Shown here: positions 44,503 to 54,960 of the stretch, in pieces
How positions within the stretch are numbered: the first letter of the stretch is position 1
Layout: every line of letters starts with the position of its first letter
Assembly: GCF_009455635.1 (NCBI RefSeq)
Contig: NZ_QPER01000002.1
Span: forward strand, 434,001-498,000
Reading direction: 5' to 3'
Length of the DNA: 64,000 nucleotides
Source of the DNA: Paraburkholderia agricolaris
Lineage (GTDB): Bacteria; Pseudomonadota; Gammaproteobacteria; Burkholderiales; Burkholderiaceae
Translations under genes and position numbers: made by a program
The notes under the pieces: generated by a model
What the model was told of the DNA's origin: nothing
The model's input: the letters and a program-made list of their open reading frames with translations, nothing else
The model's database searches: none

Positions 44503-44586
44503 TACTTTTCTCCGTGCAGGTTTTTCCCGTGGTTTAGATCATAGAGACTCATCGTCTAGAGATTAAGTCCATTAAACCGCATGCTG

Positions 44587-44605
44587 TTATGAACCTGATT
44601 CATAA
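44587..44605. promoter_or_regulatory. Perfect dyad TTATGAACCTGATTCATAA
   Basis: Arms of 7 bp (TTATGAA/TTCATAA) around a 5-nt spacer lie in the AKR/lipoprotein divergent gap. The layout fits a LysR recognition site (T-N11-A core). The LysR gene at 45624 is the likely regulator. Confidence 0.55.
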
Positions 44606-44734
44606 GTGCTTGCGGAATTTAGCGTCTAGTCACGCGCGCGCGAGATGATTAGATTGGTCATGAACCCGCGGACATCCCGCGCCACGCGCCCGATTCGACC
44701 GCTGCTCACCTCATCTACAGAACGGAATCGCAAG

Positions 44735-45532
44735 ATGAAATATTTTGCCGTAGCAGCGACGGTGCTTTCTTTGGGGCTTGGCGCCTGTTCGCAAATCGAA
44801 AGGACAACCGATATGACGAAAGTAGCTTCTCTTCCGCCGACATCCACACTCGATGCCATGCGCACTATCTCGCCGGCGCTGGAGCATTACACGAACGGCG
44901 TACTGCTCGGCGATCTCTGGAAGCGCCCGCAACTGTCGGCCCGGGATCGCAGCATTGTTACGCTAGCGGTGCTGATTGCGCGCAATCAGACCACCGATAT
45001 TCCGTTTTACCTGAACCTGGCGCTCGACAGCGGCGTGAAGCCGGATGAGTTTTCCGAAATCGTCACGCATCTGGCGTTCTATTCCGGTTGGGGCAATGCG
45101 GCGTCGGCTGTGGTGGCCGCAAAGCCGGTTTTCGATAAGCGCGGGATCACGCTATCCGGGCTGCCGGCGGTTCCGGGCGAACAGCTTCCAATCGACGAGG
45201 CCGCGGAAGCTCAAAGGGCAACAGTCGTTGAGAAGAACTTCGGTGCGGTCGCGCCAGGTGTCGTGCACTACACGACGCAAGCACTTTTTCATGATCTCTG
45301 GCTGCGTCCGGGCCTCAAGCCCCGAGATCGAAGCCTGGTGACGGTCAGTGCGCTTGTCGCCACGGGGCAGTTCGCGCAACTGACGTATCACCTGAACCGT
45401 GCAATGGACAACGGCCTCACGAACGCGCAAGCCTCCGAAGTGATGACGCAGTTGGCCTTCTACGCGGGTTGGCCCAACGTATTCTCCGCGCTGCCGGTTG
45501 TAAAAGACGTGTTGGAGAAGCGGCCGGGCTAG
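44735..45532 (+). CDS. Lipoprotein with two carboxymuconolactone-decarboxylase domains
   Basis: A 265-residue protein. The N-terminus has a lipoprotein signal with lipobox LGAC at about residue 18, so it would sit in the outer envelope. Two CMD-fold repeats follow (RPQLSARDRSIVTLA and RPGLKPRDRSLVTVS). The CxxC of AhpD-type CMD proteins is absent, so peroxidase activity is unlikely. Periplasmic CMD lipoproteins occur near alcohol/aldo-keto oxidoreductase genes, but their role is not established. GGA lies 9 nt before the ATG at 44735. LysR follows on the same strand. Confidence 0.82.
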   Translation: MKYFAVAATVLSLGLGACSQIERTTDMTKVASLPPTSTLDAMRTISPALEHYTNGVLLGDLWKRPQLSARDRSIVTLAVLIARNQTTDIPFYLNLALDSGVKPDEFSEIVTHLAFYSGWGNAASAVVAAKPVFDKRGITLSGLPAVPGEQLPIDEAAEAQRATVVEKNFGAVAPGVVHYTTQALFHDLWLRPGLKPRDRSLVTVSALVATGQFAQLTYHLNRAMDNGLTNAQASEVMTQLAFYAGWPNVFSALPVVKDVLEKRPG

Positions 45533-45558
45533 TACAGCCGCGATTGGCATGACGAATT

Positions 45559-45583
45559 TAGTCAATGCGCTCACGTGTGACTA
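45559..45583. promoter_or_regulatory. Dyad upstream of LysR gene
   Basis: TAGTCA and TGACTA are separated by 13 nt, 41 nt before the LysR start. It could be the autoregulatory site of the LysR protein. The evidence is positional and modest. Confidence 0.3.
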
Positions 45584-45623
45584 GTGGTTAAATCCCACCA
45601 ACACCCATGAGATCGGTTCATCA

Positions 45624-46526
45624 ATGCCACGCGAAAATTTCAACGATCTGCTCGCCTTCATCGCTGTTGCGCGCGAACGCAGCTTCACCCGCGCGGCCGC
45701 GCAGCTAGGTGTGTCGCAATCCGCGTTGAGCCATACCATTCGTGCACTCGAAAGCCGGCTTGGCCTGCGCTTGCTGACGCGGACCACGCGCAGCGTGTCG
45801 CCTACCGAAGCGGGTGAACGCATCCTGCAGAGGGTGGCGCCTCGCTTCGTGGAAATCGAAGCTGAACTGATGGCGGTAACCGAACTCCGCGACAAGCCTG
45901 CCGGGACGATTCGCATCACGGCGACAGATCACGCCACCAACACGGTTCTCTGGCCCAAGTTGTCCAAAGTGCTGCACAAGTATCCGGAGATCAAGGTCGA
46001 GATCATGACGGACTATGGCCTCACCGATATCGTCGCGGACCGCTACGATATCGGCATCCGCCATGGCGATCAGGTCGCGAAAGACATGATCGCGGTTCGC
46101 ATTGCCGCGGATATGAAGATGTCGATCGTCGGCTCGCCGGCGTACCTGGAGAACAAGCCGCAGCCGAAGAAGCCTCAGGATCTGATGCAGCACAACTGCA
46201 TCAATTTGCGTCTGCCGACACTCGGCGGGTTCTATGCCTGGGAGCTAAAAAAGGGCAGTCGTGAAGTTCAGGTGCGCGTGGAGGGTCAGCTCTCATTCAA
46301 CGGCAGCTATCACATGCTCGACGCCGCGCTGGCGGGCTATGGCCTTGCCTACCTGCCATCGGATCTGGTGCAAGCTCACGTCACGGCGGGACGTCTTGTT
46401 CGCGTGCTCGACGACTGGTGTCCAACGTTTCCAGGTTTGCACGCGTACTACGCGAGTCGCTCGGAGTCCTCGCGAGCCTTGGCGCTGGTTATCGATTCGC
46501 TGCGTTATCGTCCGAAGACGGATTGA
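45624..46526 (+). CDS. LysR family regulator
   Basis: A 300-residue LysR protein. The N-terminal helix-turn-helix is FTRAAAQLGVSQSALSHTIR; the C-terminal effector-binding domain follows in the AaeR/DsdC-type subgroup (YDIGIRHGDQVAKDMIAVR). No strong ribosome site was found, but the frame begins exactly at the usual LysR N-terminus. Probable targets are the AKR/lipoprotein pair upstream and the SDR downstream. Confidence 0.9.
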   Translation: MPRENFNDLLAFIAVARERSFTRAAAQLGVSQSALSHTIRALESRLGLRLLTRTTRSVSPTEAGERILQRVAPRFVEIEAELMAVTELRDKPAGTIRITATDHATNTVLWPKLSKVLHKYPEIKVEIMTDYGLTDIVADRYDIGIRHGDQVAKDMIAVRIAADMKMSIVGSPAYLENKPQPKKPQDLMQHNCINLRLPTLGGFYAWELKKGSREVQVRVEGQLSFNGSYHMLDAALAGYGLAYLPSDLVQAHVTAGRLVRVLDDWCPTFPGLHAYYASRSESSRALALVIDSLRYRPKTD

Positions 46527-46548
46527 AGGTGGCGCAGCGTCTCCGGGA

Positions 46549-46586
46549 TTCATGACTATGGTTCATGAGGGTTTGCGGTTTCATGG
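46549..46586. repeat. Three TTCATG(A/G) direct repeats before the SDR
   Basis: TTCATGA at 46549 and 46562 and TTCATGG at 46580 precede the SDR start at 46650. The core TTCAT also forms one arm of the dyad at 44587. This could be a regulator-binding cluster for the same LysR protein, or chance. Confidence 0.3.
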
Positions 46587-46649
46587 GCTTAATAGAAAGA
46601 ACAACTATCCCTATCATCTGGCTTACTAAACGATTGAAGCGAGCCAGAT

Positions 46650-47411
46650 ATGAACATCACTTTCGAAGGTCAGGTCGCGCTTGTGACCGGCGCGGGCTCC
46701 GGCATGGGGCTGACCACGGCTCAGGCATTCGCCGAAGCCGGTGCTGCGGTAGTTCTCGCGGACTTTAATGAAGCGGCAGTTCGTTCCGCTGCCGAACAAC
46801 TCGTATCCGAGGGGCACAAGGCCATCGCGGTGCGATGCGATGTGGCCGATGAGGCTCAGGTCAAGGAAATGGTCGATCTGACTGTAGCCACCTTCGGCCG
46901 TCTGGATGCCGCGTACAACAATGCCGGCATCAATAGTCCGGTCGCGGAAACGGCCGATGCCAGCAGCGAAGAATACGAGCGCGTGATGGCGGTCAATCTG
47001 CGCGGCGTCTGGAACTGCATGAAGTACGAGTTGCAGCAGATGCGCAAGCAGGGCAGCGGCGCAATCGTCAATTGCTCGTCGCTGGGTGGACTGGTGGGTA
47101 TTGCGGGCCGTGGCGTATATCACGCATCCAAACATGGCGTTCTGGGACTGACGAAGAGCGCCGGCCTCGAATACGCTGCACGAGGCATTCGCATCAATGC
47201 GATTTGCCCCGGCATTATCGCAACCCCGATGGTCACCGGCATGATCGAGCGTGAACCTGAGGCGATGGATGCGTTGATGAAAGAGCAGCCCATTGGACGG
47301 CTCGGCCGCCCCGAAGAAATTGCCTCGGCGGTACTCTGGCTGTGCAGTCCTGGCGCCAGCTTCGTGATCGGTCATGCGCTCGCTGTCGATGGTGGCTACA
47401 CGGTACGTTAA
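46650..47411 (+). CDS. Short-chain dehydrogenase/reductase
   Basis: A 253-residue classical SDR (TGAGSGMG, NNAG, YHASKHG). It is of the 3-oxoacyl/glucose-dehydrogenase type, acting with NAD(P) on an unknown alcohol or ketone. It precedes the AroE paralogue by 23 nt and is probably co-transcribed with it. Confidence 0.88.
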   Translation: MNITFEGQVALVTGAGSGMGLTTAQAFAEAGAAVVLADFNEAAVRSAAEQLVSEGHKAIAVRCDVADEAQVKEMVDLTVATFGRLDAAYNNAGINSPVAETADASSEEYERVMAVNLRGVWNCMKYELQQMRKQGSGAIVNCSSLGGLVGIAGRGVYHASKHGVLGLTKSAGLEYAARGIRINAICPGIIATPMVTGMIEREPEAMDALMKEQPIGRLGRPEEIASAVLWLCSPGASFVIGHALAVDGGYTVR

Positions 47412-47434
47412 GGGGCGTGAGCCTGGATAGCAGA

Positions 47435-48229
47435 ATGCCTGAGAATCTGACTGGCGAGTCGCGTTTGTTTCCGATCATTGGAGACCCGATCGTATTCGTC
47501 AAATCGCCGCAACGCCTGACCCGTGGCTTCGCAGCACGAGGGCACAACGGCATCTGCATCCCGATGCAGGTGGCGGCAGGCAATCTGGACGTTGTCATGC
47601 GGGGGCTCACGAGCACGCCGAATGTCGACGGCCTGCTGGTTACCATGCCGCACAAATTTACGGCGTTCACGTACTGCGCCAGTAGCTCCGGGACGGCGAG
47701 ATTGCTCGGCGGGGTGAGTGTGATGCGCCGCAATTCAGACGGGACCTGGCATGGCGCAATGCTCGACGGGCTGGCTTTCGTGAAAGCGCAGATCGACGCG
47801 GGCGCGAGGCCCGAGGGCGCGCGAGCGCTGCTGGTCGGAGCCGGCGCCGCGGGCAGTGCGATCGCCATCGCGTTGCTCGAAGCAGGCGTTCGCGAACTGA
47901 TCGTTCACGATGCCAACGCGTCTCGCGTCGAGCAGTTGATAGCGGTGCTAGGCAATCTGGGGCGCGGCCGGGTGCGCGTCGGTCCGGCAGACCCGGCGGG
48001 CTGCGATATGGTCTGCAATGCGACGCCAATGGGTATGGCAGCCGGCGATCCGTTTCCCGTCGCTGCGAAGCTGCTTACTTCTTCCATGTTCGTGGGCGAC
48101 GTTGTCGCCGGGCATGGCGTGACGCCATTCCTGCGGGTAGCTCAGACCGCTGGCTGCAAGACGGCGAATGGTGTACAGATGGTCGAGGCTGTACAGGACA
48201 TGATGCTCGATTTCATGCTCGGTCAGTGA
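47435..48229 (+). CDS. Shikimate/quinate dehydrogenase paralogue (AroE/YdiB family)
   Basis: A 264-residue protein. The substrate-binding SxS region is replaced by VKSPQR, and the invariant Lys is in MPHKFTA. The Rossmann motif is GAGAAGSAIAIAL and the late NATPMGM motif is intact. It would reduce dehydroshikimate or oxidise quinate/shikimate-like compounds; the N-terminal half differs from housekeeping AroE. It is likely a catabolic or secondary-metabolism paralogue, not the main AroE. The start at 47435 is chosen over the GTG at 47417. Confidence 0.84.
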   Translation: MPENLTGESRLFPIIGDPIVFVKSPQRLTRGFAARGHNGICIPMQVAAGNLDVVMRGLTSTPNVDGLLVTMPHKFTAFTYCASSSGTARLLGGVSVMRRNSDGTWHGAMLDGLAFVKAQIDAGARPEGARALLVGAGAAGSAIAIALLEAGVRELIVHDANASRVEQLIAVLGNLGRGRVRVGPADPAGCDMVCNATPMGMAAGDPFPVAAKLLTSSMFVGDVVAGHGVTPFLRVAQTAGCKTANGVQMVEAVQDMMLDFMLGQ

Positions 48230-48405
48230 TCGCGAGCGCCGATTTCACAACAGCGTGAGTTCAAACAACTTGCGTGTCTCTTCCTGCTTCTTCCCGCGAA
48301 GGAATGCCGCTCCCGGTCATTGGAGCAAGGTTGTCCGGCGTTCCGGTGGTAGTCTCTGCATGTCAACAGCTCGCACCGTTCTACACACGCGGGCTGATGC
48401 ATTGA

Positions 48406-49326
<921 letters not shown>

Positions 49327-49553
49327 GCGCTCGCGCCGGAGGGTGTCGTTCGTGCTGCGCTGCGAATCGACACTTTCCGGCCGGGCAGAATCAGGTGCAA
49401 TCAGACGGAAGATAAACCTGAAAATCAAAACAATACATTAACAAAAACTGGCTGAGGCTCGATACGATAGTGGAAAACGCTGCCTGTCACGCATAACGCT
49501 GGTTGTTAGCAACAGGCATCTATTCCCTTTCCAAACAAGCATCAACGCCTCCT

Positions 49554-50621
49554 ATGCCACGCCCCATCGTTGCGCAGATTCATCCCGACGCAGTTGCCCA
49601 TAATCTCTCCGTCGTCAAACAGCGGGCACCTCGATCACGGGTTTGGGCCGTGGTCAAAGCCAACGCATACGGACACGGCATCGAGCGCATTTTCCCGGCG
49701 CTCGCGAGTGCCGACGGCATCGCGCTACTCGATCTCGACGAAGCGGTCCGCGTGCGCGAGTTGGGTTGGACCAGGCCGGTGCTTCTTCTGGAAGGTATCT
49801 TCCGGCCGGATGATGTGCAGATCGCTCAACAGTTCGATCTTTCCATAGCCGTGCATTGCCGTGAGCAACTCGATCTGTTGCGCCTGTCGTCGTCGGGCAA
49901 GCGCGTCAACGTGAATCTGAAAATGAACTCCGGCATGAATCGCCTCGGCTTCCGGCCCGACGCATACCGCGCCGCGTGGGACGAAGCGAAATCGATTCCG
50001 GGTATCGCGGACATCACGCTGATGAGCCATTTCGCGAATGCGGACGAAGGCGACGTTGCATGGCAGATGGATCGTTTCGATGCGGTGACTCAAGACATAC
50101 CGGGTCAACGAAGTCTCGCGAATTCCGCAGCCGTTCTGTGGCATCCCCAGGCGCATCGCGACTGGGTGCGCCCGGGTGTCGTGCTCTACGGCGGTTCGCC
50201 CACCGGTCAGTCGCGCCACATCGACGACGTGGGCTTGCGCGCTTCAATGTCGTTCAGAAGCGAAGTGATCGGCGTGCAGTCGTTGTCGGCGCAGGAAACA
50301 GTCGGCTATGGTCGCGCCTTCGCCGCGAATCGTGAAATGCGCATTGGCGTGGTTGCCTGCGGCTATGCGGACGGTTATCCCCGGCACGCATCCACGGGTA
50401 CGCCCATCGCGGTCGATGGCGTGATGACGCAAGTGGTGGGCCGTGTTTCGATGGACATGCTGACCGTCGACCTGTCGCCTTGCCCGCATGCGCAGATCGG
50501 TTCAAAAGTCGAGCTATGGGGTGACCAGGTCAGGATCGACGAGGTCGCCCACGCTTCGGGAACGATCGGATATGAACTGATGTGCGCGTTGGCAAAACGG
50601 GTGCCGGTGGAAGTCGTTTGA
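49554..50621 (+). CDS. alr: Alanine racemase
   Basis: A 355-residue PLP enzyme. The PLP lysine is in [11 protein letters not shown] (about residues 30-40). The catalytic Tyr and Arg regions are recognisable around VGYGRAF and [11 protein letters not shown]. It supplies D-alanine for peptidoglycan or catabolises alanine (DadX). The start at 49554 gives the typical MPRPI N-terminus though no clear ribosome site is present. It is 227 nt downstream of kdsA. Confidence 0.92.
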   Translation: MPRPIVAQIHPDAVAHNLSVVKQRAPRSRVWAVVKANAYGHGIERIFPALASADGIALLDLDEAVRVRELGWTRPVLLLEGIFRPDDVQIAQQFDLSIAVHCREQLDLLRLSSSGKRVNVNLKMNSGMNRLGFRPDAYRAAWDEAKSIPGIADITLMSHFANADEGDVAWQMDRFDAVTQDIPGQRSLANSAAVLWHPQAHRDWVRPGVVLYGGSPTGQSRHIDDVGLRASMSFRSEVIGVQSLSAQETVGYGRAFAANREMRIGVVACGYADGYPRHASTGTPIAVDGVMTQVVGRVSMDMLTVDLSPCPHAQIGSKVELWGDQVRIDEVAHASGTIGYELMCALAKRVPVEVV

Positions 50622-50743
50622 GCGGCACTGTCGTTGCACAAGTTTGATGAGTCCGGAGCAGGGCTGAGGCTTTGCACCGGACACTTTTGGTTTACGTGAT
50701 AATTGCGCGGGGTGTTCCACTAACCATTAAAAATGCGCAGGTC

Positions 50744-52678
50744 ATGGCTTTCAGCGAACCAAGGTCTCCATTTTTTAAATGGGTAGTGTCCTCCGCTCAG
50801 AATCTGAGCGCTGACAATCGGCAAATATTGCTTGCCAATCTGTTCACTCGAACCGCGTCGATTGTATTTGCTTCGATTTGCGAAATCAGTGTTTGCGCGA
50901 CCGCCTACTACCTGTATCCAACGGCCCTTTACGCGGCGTGGGGCTGCGCCGTGGTCGCGTTGCTGATTGCGCGTCTCACGCTGATCTGGCTATCCGACCG
51001 GCGCAGCGCCCGCAATCTGCCGACTCCTACCTCAGCCTTTCTCCTCGCGAGCCTGCTCTGGGCTGTCGTATTCGGCATTGGCACGTTTTTGTGCAATATC
51101 AGCGGAGACCAGACGCTTTTTCTGCTCGGCAACGTTTGCGCGGTGGGTGTGATCGGCGGACTGGCCGGACGCAACGCGGGCACGCCCCGGCTCGTGCTTC
51201 TGCAGATTTCGTTCATTCTCGGGCTATTGGCTTGCGGGGCGGCGCTTTCTCCCGGTTCCGGCAAGCTCGTGCTGCTGTTCCAGGCGCCGTTTTGCGCCGC
51301 AGGTTTTTTTACTGTGGCGTTGCGCAGCAATCGCGACATCGTTGCGCTACTGCTGGCGCGCGAAAGCAGTCACCGGCTCGCCCACCATGACAGTCTCACC
51401 GGCCTGCCCAATCGCGCGCGCATTAACGAGCTTCTGCTGGAGCGCACCGCGGCAGGCTCGTTGCGGCAGGACTATCGATTCGCGGTTCTGCTGATCGACC
51501 TCGACGGTTTCAAGGCGATCAATGACAGCCTGGGCCACGCCGCCGGCGATCAGATTCTTCAGGAAGCCGCGATTCGATTGCGCGAAGTGCTGGCGGCCGG
51601 CGGCCTGGTCGGACGCCAGGCGGGCGACGAGTTTGTCGCCATTACCGACGGCACGGCGTCGACCCGCGACGTCGATTTGCTGGCGGACCGCATCGTCAAA
51701 ACACTCGCGCGTCCTTTCGCACTGACCGAGGCATTGGTGCACATCGGCGCCAGCGTGGGCGTCTCGCTCTATCCGGAGCACGCAACCACCGGGCCGCAAT
51801 TGCTCATCTGCGCGGACCGCGCGTTGTACGCAGTCAAGCGCAGCGGCAAGAGCGCCTTCGCGATCTTCGATGCGGTTAGACACGCCTCCGACGAAAGTTT
51901 GAGCTTGCTGCGCAGCGACCTGGAAGGCGCGATGCAGTCTTATCGCGATCTGCGCATGGAGTACCAGCCGATTGTCGATCTCAGCGACGACACGATTTCC
52001 GGCCGCGAGGCGCTGCTGCGCTGGACCCACCCGACCCGCGGCGAGCTTTCTCCTTCAGCCTTCATTCCCACTGCCGAACGTACCGGCCTCATCCTCGCAC
52101 TCGGCGAGTGGGCCTTGCTGCAATCCTGCACGGAAGCGGCCACCTGGCGCGATGCGGTGAGCGTCGCGGTGAATGTTTCGCCGGTGCAGTTGCGGGAGGA
52201 GTCGTTTGCGTCGACTGTCGCCGCGATTCTTGGCAAGACGGGATTGGCGCCGGCACGTCTGAATATCGAAGTCACGGAAACGGTGTTGTTGAGCGACGAT
52301 AGCGTCACCCGGCAAAATGTCGAGAAGCTGCGTGCGTTGGGAATCGGCCTCGCGCTCGACGATTTCGGCACGGGTTTTTCAACCATGTCGACACTCGTGC
52401 GTTTCTCATTCGACAAGCTCAAGATCGACAGTTCGTTCGTCAAGGAGTCCGTACATCGGCGCGAATCCGCGGCTGTGGTTCGCGGGATTGTGGCTTTGGC
52501 ACGGGAAATCGGCATGCCGACCACGGCGGAAGGCATCGAGACGCAGGAACAGCTGAATTTTGTGCGGGTTTGCGGATGCACGCATGCCCAGGGTTTTCTT
52601 CTCGGCAAATCGGTCCGGGGTGAGGAGATCCCGCAGCTCGAAAAGAACCTTGCCGCGCATTCCGCCGATAAGGTGTGA
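50744..52678 (+). CDS. Membrane GGDEF-EAL protein (c-di-GMP turnover)
   Basis: A 644-residue protein. Five to six TM segments cover residues ~35-190. The GGDEF domain (~211-370) has AGDEF (293-297) instead of GGDEF, and no RxxD inhibitory site upstream, so cyclase activity is doubtful. The EAL domain (~400-640) keeps EALLRW (422), NVSP, the ETVLL Glu, DDFGTG (539-544) and AEGIE (596), all the key phosphodiesterase residues. It is therefore likely a phosphodiesterase with a regulatory GGDEF module. The start ATG 50744 has only a weak site. Confidence 0.88.
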   Translation: MAFSEPRSPFFKWVVSSAQNLSADNRQILLANLFTRTASIVFASICEISVCATAYYLYPTALYAAWGCAVVALLIARLTLIWLSDRRSARNLPTPTSAFLLASLLWAVVFGIGTFLCNISGDQTLFLLGNVCAVGVIGGLAGRNAGTPRLVLLQISFILGLLACGAALSPGSGKLVLLFQAPFCAAGFFTVALRSNRDIVALLLARESSHRLAHHDSLTGLPNRARINELLLERTAAGSLRQDYRFAVLLIDLDGFKAINDSLGHAAGDQILQEAAIRLREVLAAGGLVGRQAGDEFVAITDGTASTRDVDLLADRIVKTLARPFALTEALVHIGASVGVSLYPEHATTGPQLLICADRALYAVKRSGKSAFAIFDAVRHASDESLSLLRSDLEGAMQSYRDLRMEYQPIVDLSDDTISGREALLRWTHPTRGELSPSAFIPTAERTGLILALGEWALLQSCTEAATWRDAVSVAVNVSPVQLREESFASTVAAILGKTGLAPARLNIEVTETVLLSDDSVTRQNVEKLRALGIGLALDDFGTGFSTMSTLVRFSFDKLKIDSSFVKESVHRRESAAVVRGIVALAREIGMPTTAEGIETQEQLNFVRVCGCTHAQGFLLGKSVRGEEIPQLEKNLAAHSADKV

Positions 52679-52724
52679 GCGGTAGCGTTGCAAGGTTCAG
52701 GCGTCTATGGCGCTGGCCGGGCTG

Positions 52725-53531
52725 TCACTGAGCAAGCGCGTAACGGGAGCCTCTGCGCGGGCCGCCCGTGACTTGTGCAGACCGTTCGCCGCTCCCCAGA
52801 TAGGCATCGCGCAATACATCCAGTTCCAGCAGAACGTCCGCTTTCCCATGCGCGACCACGCGACCGCCTTCGAGCACATAGCCGGACTGCGCATAGCGCA
52901 GCGCGAGCGCCGCATTCTGTTCCGCCAGCAAAAAACTGACATCGTCGTCGCGATTGAGCGCCGCCACCGTCTCGAAGATTTCCTCGACGACTTGCGGAGC
53001 GAGGCCCATCGAAGGTTCGTCGAGCAACACCAGCGAGGGCCGCGCCATCAACGCGCGGCCGATCGCAACCATCTGCTGTTCTCCCCCCGACGTATAGCCT
53101 GCCAGCGTCTTACGGCGCTCCTTGAGCCGCGGAAAGATCCCATAGATGCGTTCGAGCTCCGCCTCGAGATGGGCACGCGGGGGTCTTCGTACAAAGGCGC
53201 CGAGCCGCAGATTCTCCTCGACCGATAGATGGGCGAAACAACGCCGCCCCTCCAGCACCTGCACGAGCCCGCGTTCGGCGAGTGTCCATGGGTCCACGTC
53301 GGTAATCGCGTCGCCGCGATAGGCGATGCGGCCCGACGTCAGCTCGCCCCGTTGGGCACGGATCAGGTTCGAGACGGCTTTCAGCGTGGTCGTCTTGCCC
53401 GCGCCATTGCCGCCCAGCAGGGCAACGATGGCGCCGGTGGGCACCGTCAGTGAGACGCCGCGCAGTGCCGCAATGAGCTGGCTATACGTCACGGCGATCT
53501 CTTCGACCTGCAGGATCGGGGCGGCGCTCAT
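52725..53531 (-). CDS. livF: Branched-chain-type ABC transporter ATPase (LivF)
   Basis: A 268-residue ATPase: Walker A GGNGAGKTT, signature seen as SGGEQQ, Walker B LLDEPSMGLAP. It is the second ATPase of a HAAT-type importer. The ATG at 53531 begins 2 nt after the binding-protein stop; the longer frame overlapping that gene is rejected. It is the last gene of the sulfone operon. Confidence 0.9.
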   Translation of the reverse strand: MSAAPILQVEEIAVTYSQLIAALRGVSLTVPTGAIVALLGGNGAGKTTTLKAVSNLIRAQRGELTSGRIAYRGDAITDVDPWTLAERGLVQVLEGRRCFAHLSVEENLRLGAFVRRPPRAHLEAELERIYGIFPRLKERRKTLAGYTSGGEQQMVAIGRALMARPSLVLLDEPSMGLAPQVVEEIFETVAALNRDDDVSFLLAEQNAALALRYAQSGYVLEGGRVVAHGKADVLLELDVLRDAYLGSGERSAQVTGGPRRGSRYALAQ

Positions 53532-53533
53532 GC

Positions 53534-54895
53534 TCAGAGGTCCTTGCTGCAATCGCGCGGTGTAATGCCCTTCTCCTTGGCGTACGCATTGGCCGACTTC
53601 TCGATGATCGGTCGCAGCAGCGCACGATCCGCCTGGACCCAGCCGCTGATCACCTTCCATTGCTGGCCGTCCCATTGCTGGAAGCGCACGGCGCCGCCAC
53701 CCTCGTGATCGGAGCACGACAGTTTCAGCGGCTGAACCAGGCCGTACGCGCCGAGCTGCTTAAGACGCGCGTCGTCGAGATTCAAATGCTCGAAACCCCA
53801 GCGCACCTGTTCGCCAGTTAGCGGTTTATTGCCATACCTGGCCTGCGCGACGCGCAACGCTTCGACATTGAGAATGCCGTTGACCACGCCGAGGTTGTAG
53901 TACACGGTACCGAAGCGCGCAGGATCCTTCAGGTTGCCGTTGCCAGGTTTGATCACATACTGATTGATCGCCTGAAGCACCGGGAAATCGGTGCCCGACG
54001 GGTGCGTGGTGATCGAAATGAAGCCCTTGGCGGCGTCGCCGGCCGGGCGCGCGTCCTCTTCCGAATTGCTCCAGATGTTGCCGATGATGTGATTCGCCGG
54101 GAAGCCGACCTTCTGCGCCGACTTCAACGCGACCGGATTCATCACGCCCCAGCCGCGCAGAATCACCCAGTCCGGATTGATCCGGTGGATGGTGAGCCAC
54201 TGCGAGCCCTGCTCGTTACCCGGATGCGGGACTTCGATCTGCGTGAGTTCGAAGCCGTACTTTTTAGCGAGTGTGTCGAGCACCGGAATCGTCTCGCGGC
54301 CATAAGGCGAGCCGTGATAGAGCACCACGATCTTCTTGCCCTTGAGCTGGTTCAACCCGCCTGATTGCTGACCGATGTAATTGACGATTGCCGAGACTTC
54401 GCTATACGGATTGAGCTGGAGCGGAAAGACGTACGGGAATACCGCGCCGTCGGTGGAATCCGTGCGGCCGTGATTGATCGTGACGAGCGGAATCTTGTCG
54501 GCAGTCGAGCGGTCGAGCGTCGCGTAGGCGATGCCGACCGAGAGCGGATTGGTGGCCGCAGCCGGTGCGCCGTTCAGGCCGCCTTTGAGCCGCTCGTAGC
54601 ACTCCACGCCTTTCTCCACCACGTATTCGGTTTCGCATTCGCTCCACGTCAGCTTGACCCCATTCACGCCGCCATCGCGCTTGTTAATGAGGTTCATATA
54701 GTCGATGAACCCACCGAAGAACCCGCTGCCGCCGGCGGCATACGGTCCGACGCGATAGCTTTGCAACGGGAAGTATTCTTCGCCGGCGGCTTGCACGGTG
54801 GGCACAAACGCGGCGGTGAGCGCAAGCATCAGGCTCGCGGCAACGGCGGCGCGCGAGACTGTCCCACGCCTTTTGAAGGAGTCGATGAAATTCAT
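53534..54895 (-). CDS. ABC transporter substrate-binding protein (LivK/HAAT type)
   Basis: A 453-residue periplasmic protein. The signal peptide ends near TVQAAG (about residue 36). The mature part has a Leu/Ile/Val-binding-protein-like fold with SYRVGPYAAGGSGFFGGFID and IINHGRTDSTDG-type segments, but is longer than LivK (~345). It would capture the operon's substrate in the periplasm. The ATG at 54895 is chosen over a much longer upstream frame overlapping the permease. Confidence 0.87.
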   Translation of the reverse strand: MNFIDSFKRRGTVSRAAVAASLMLALTAAFVPTVQAAGEEYFPLQSYRVGPYAAGGSGFFGGFIDYMNLINKRDGGVNGVKLTWSECETEYVVEKGVECYERLKGGLNGAPAAATNPLSVGIAYATLDRSTADKIPLVTINHGRTDSTDGAVFPYVFPLQLNPYSEVSAIVNYIGQQSGGLNQLKGKKIVVLYHGSPYGRETIPVLDTLAKKYGFELTQIEVPHPGNEQGSQWLTIHRINPDWVILRGWGVMNPVALKSAQKVGFPANHIIGNIWSNSEEDARPAGDAAKGFISITTHPSGTDFPVLQAINQYVIKPGNGNLKDPARFGTVYYNLGVVNGILNVEALRVAQARYGNKPLTGEQVRWGFEHLNLDDARLKQLGAYGLVQPLKLSCSDHEGGGAVRFQQWDGQQWKVISGWVQADRALLRPIIEKSANAYAKEKGITPRDCSKDL

Positions 54896-54960
54896 ACTAA
54901 ATGAGCCTTGAGTGGATAAGCGACGGTTTACGGAGTGGAAAACGATGGATGAACCCGGCG

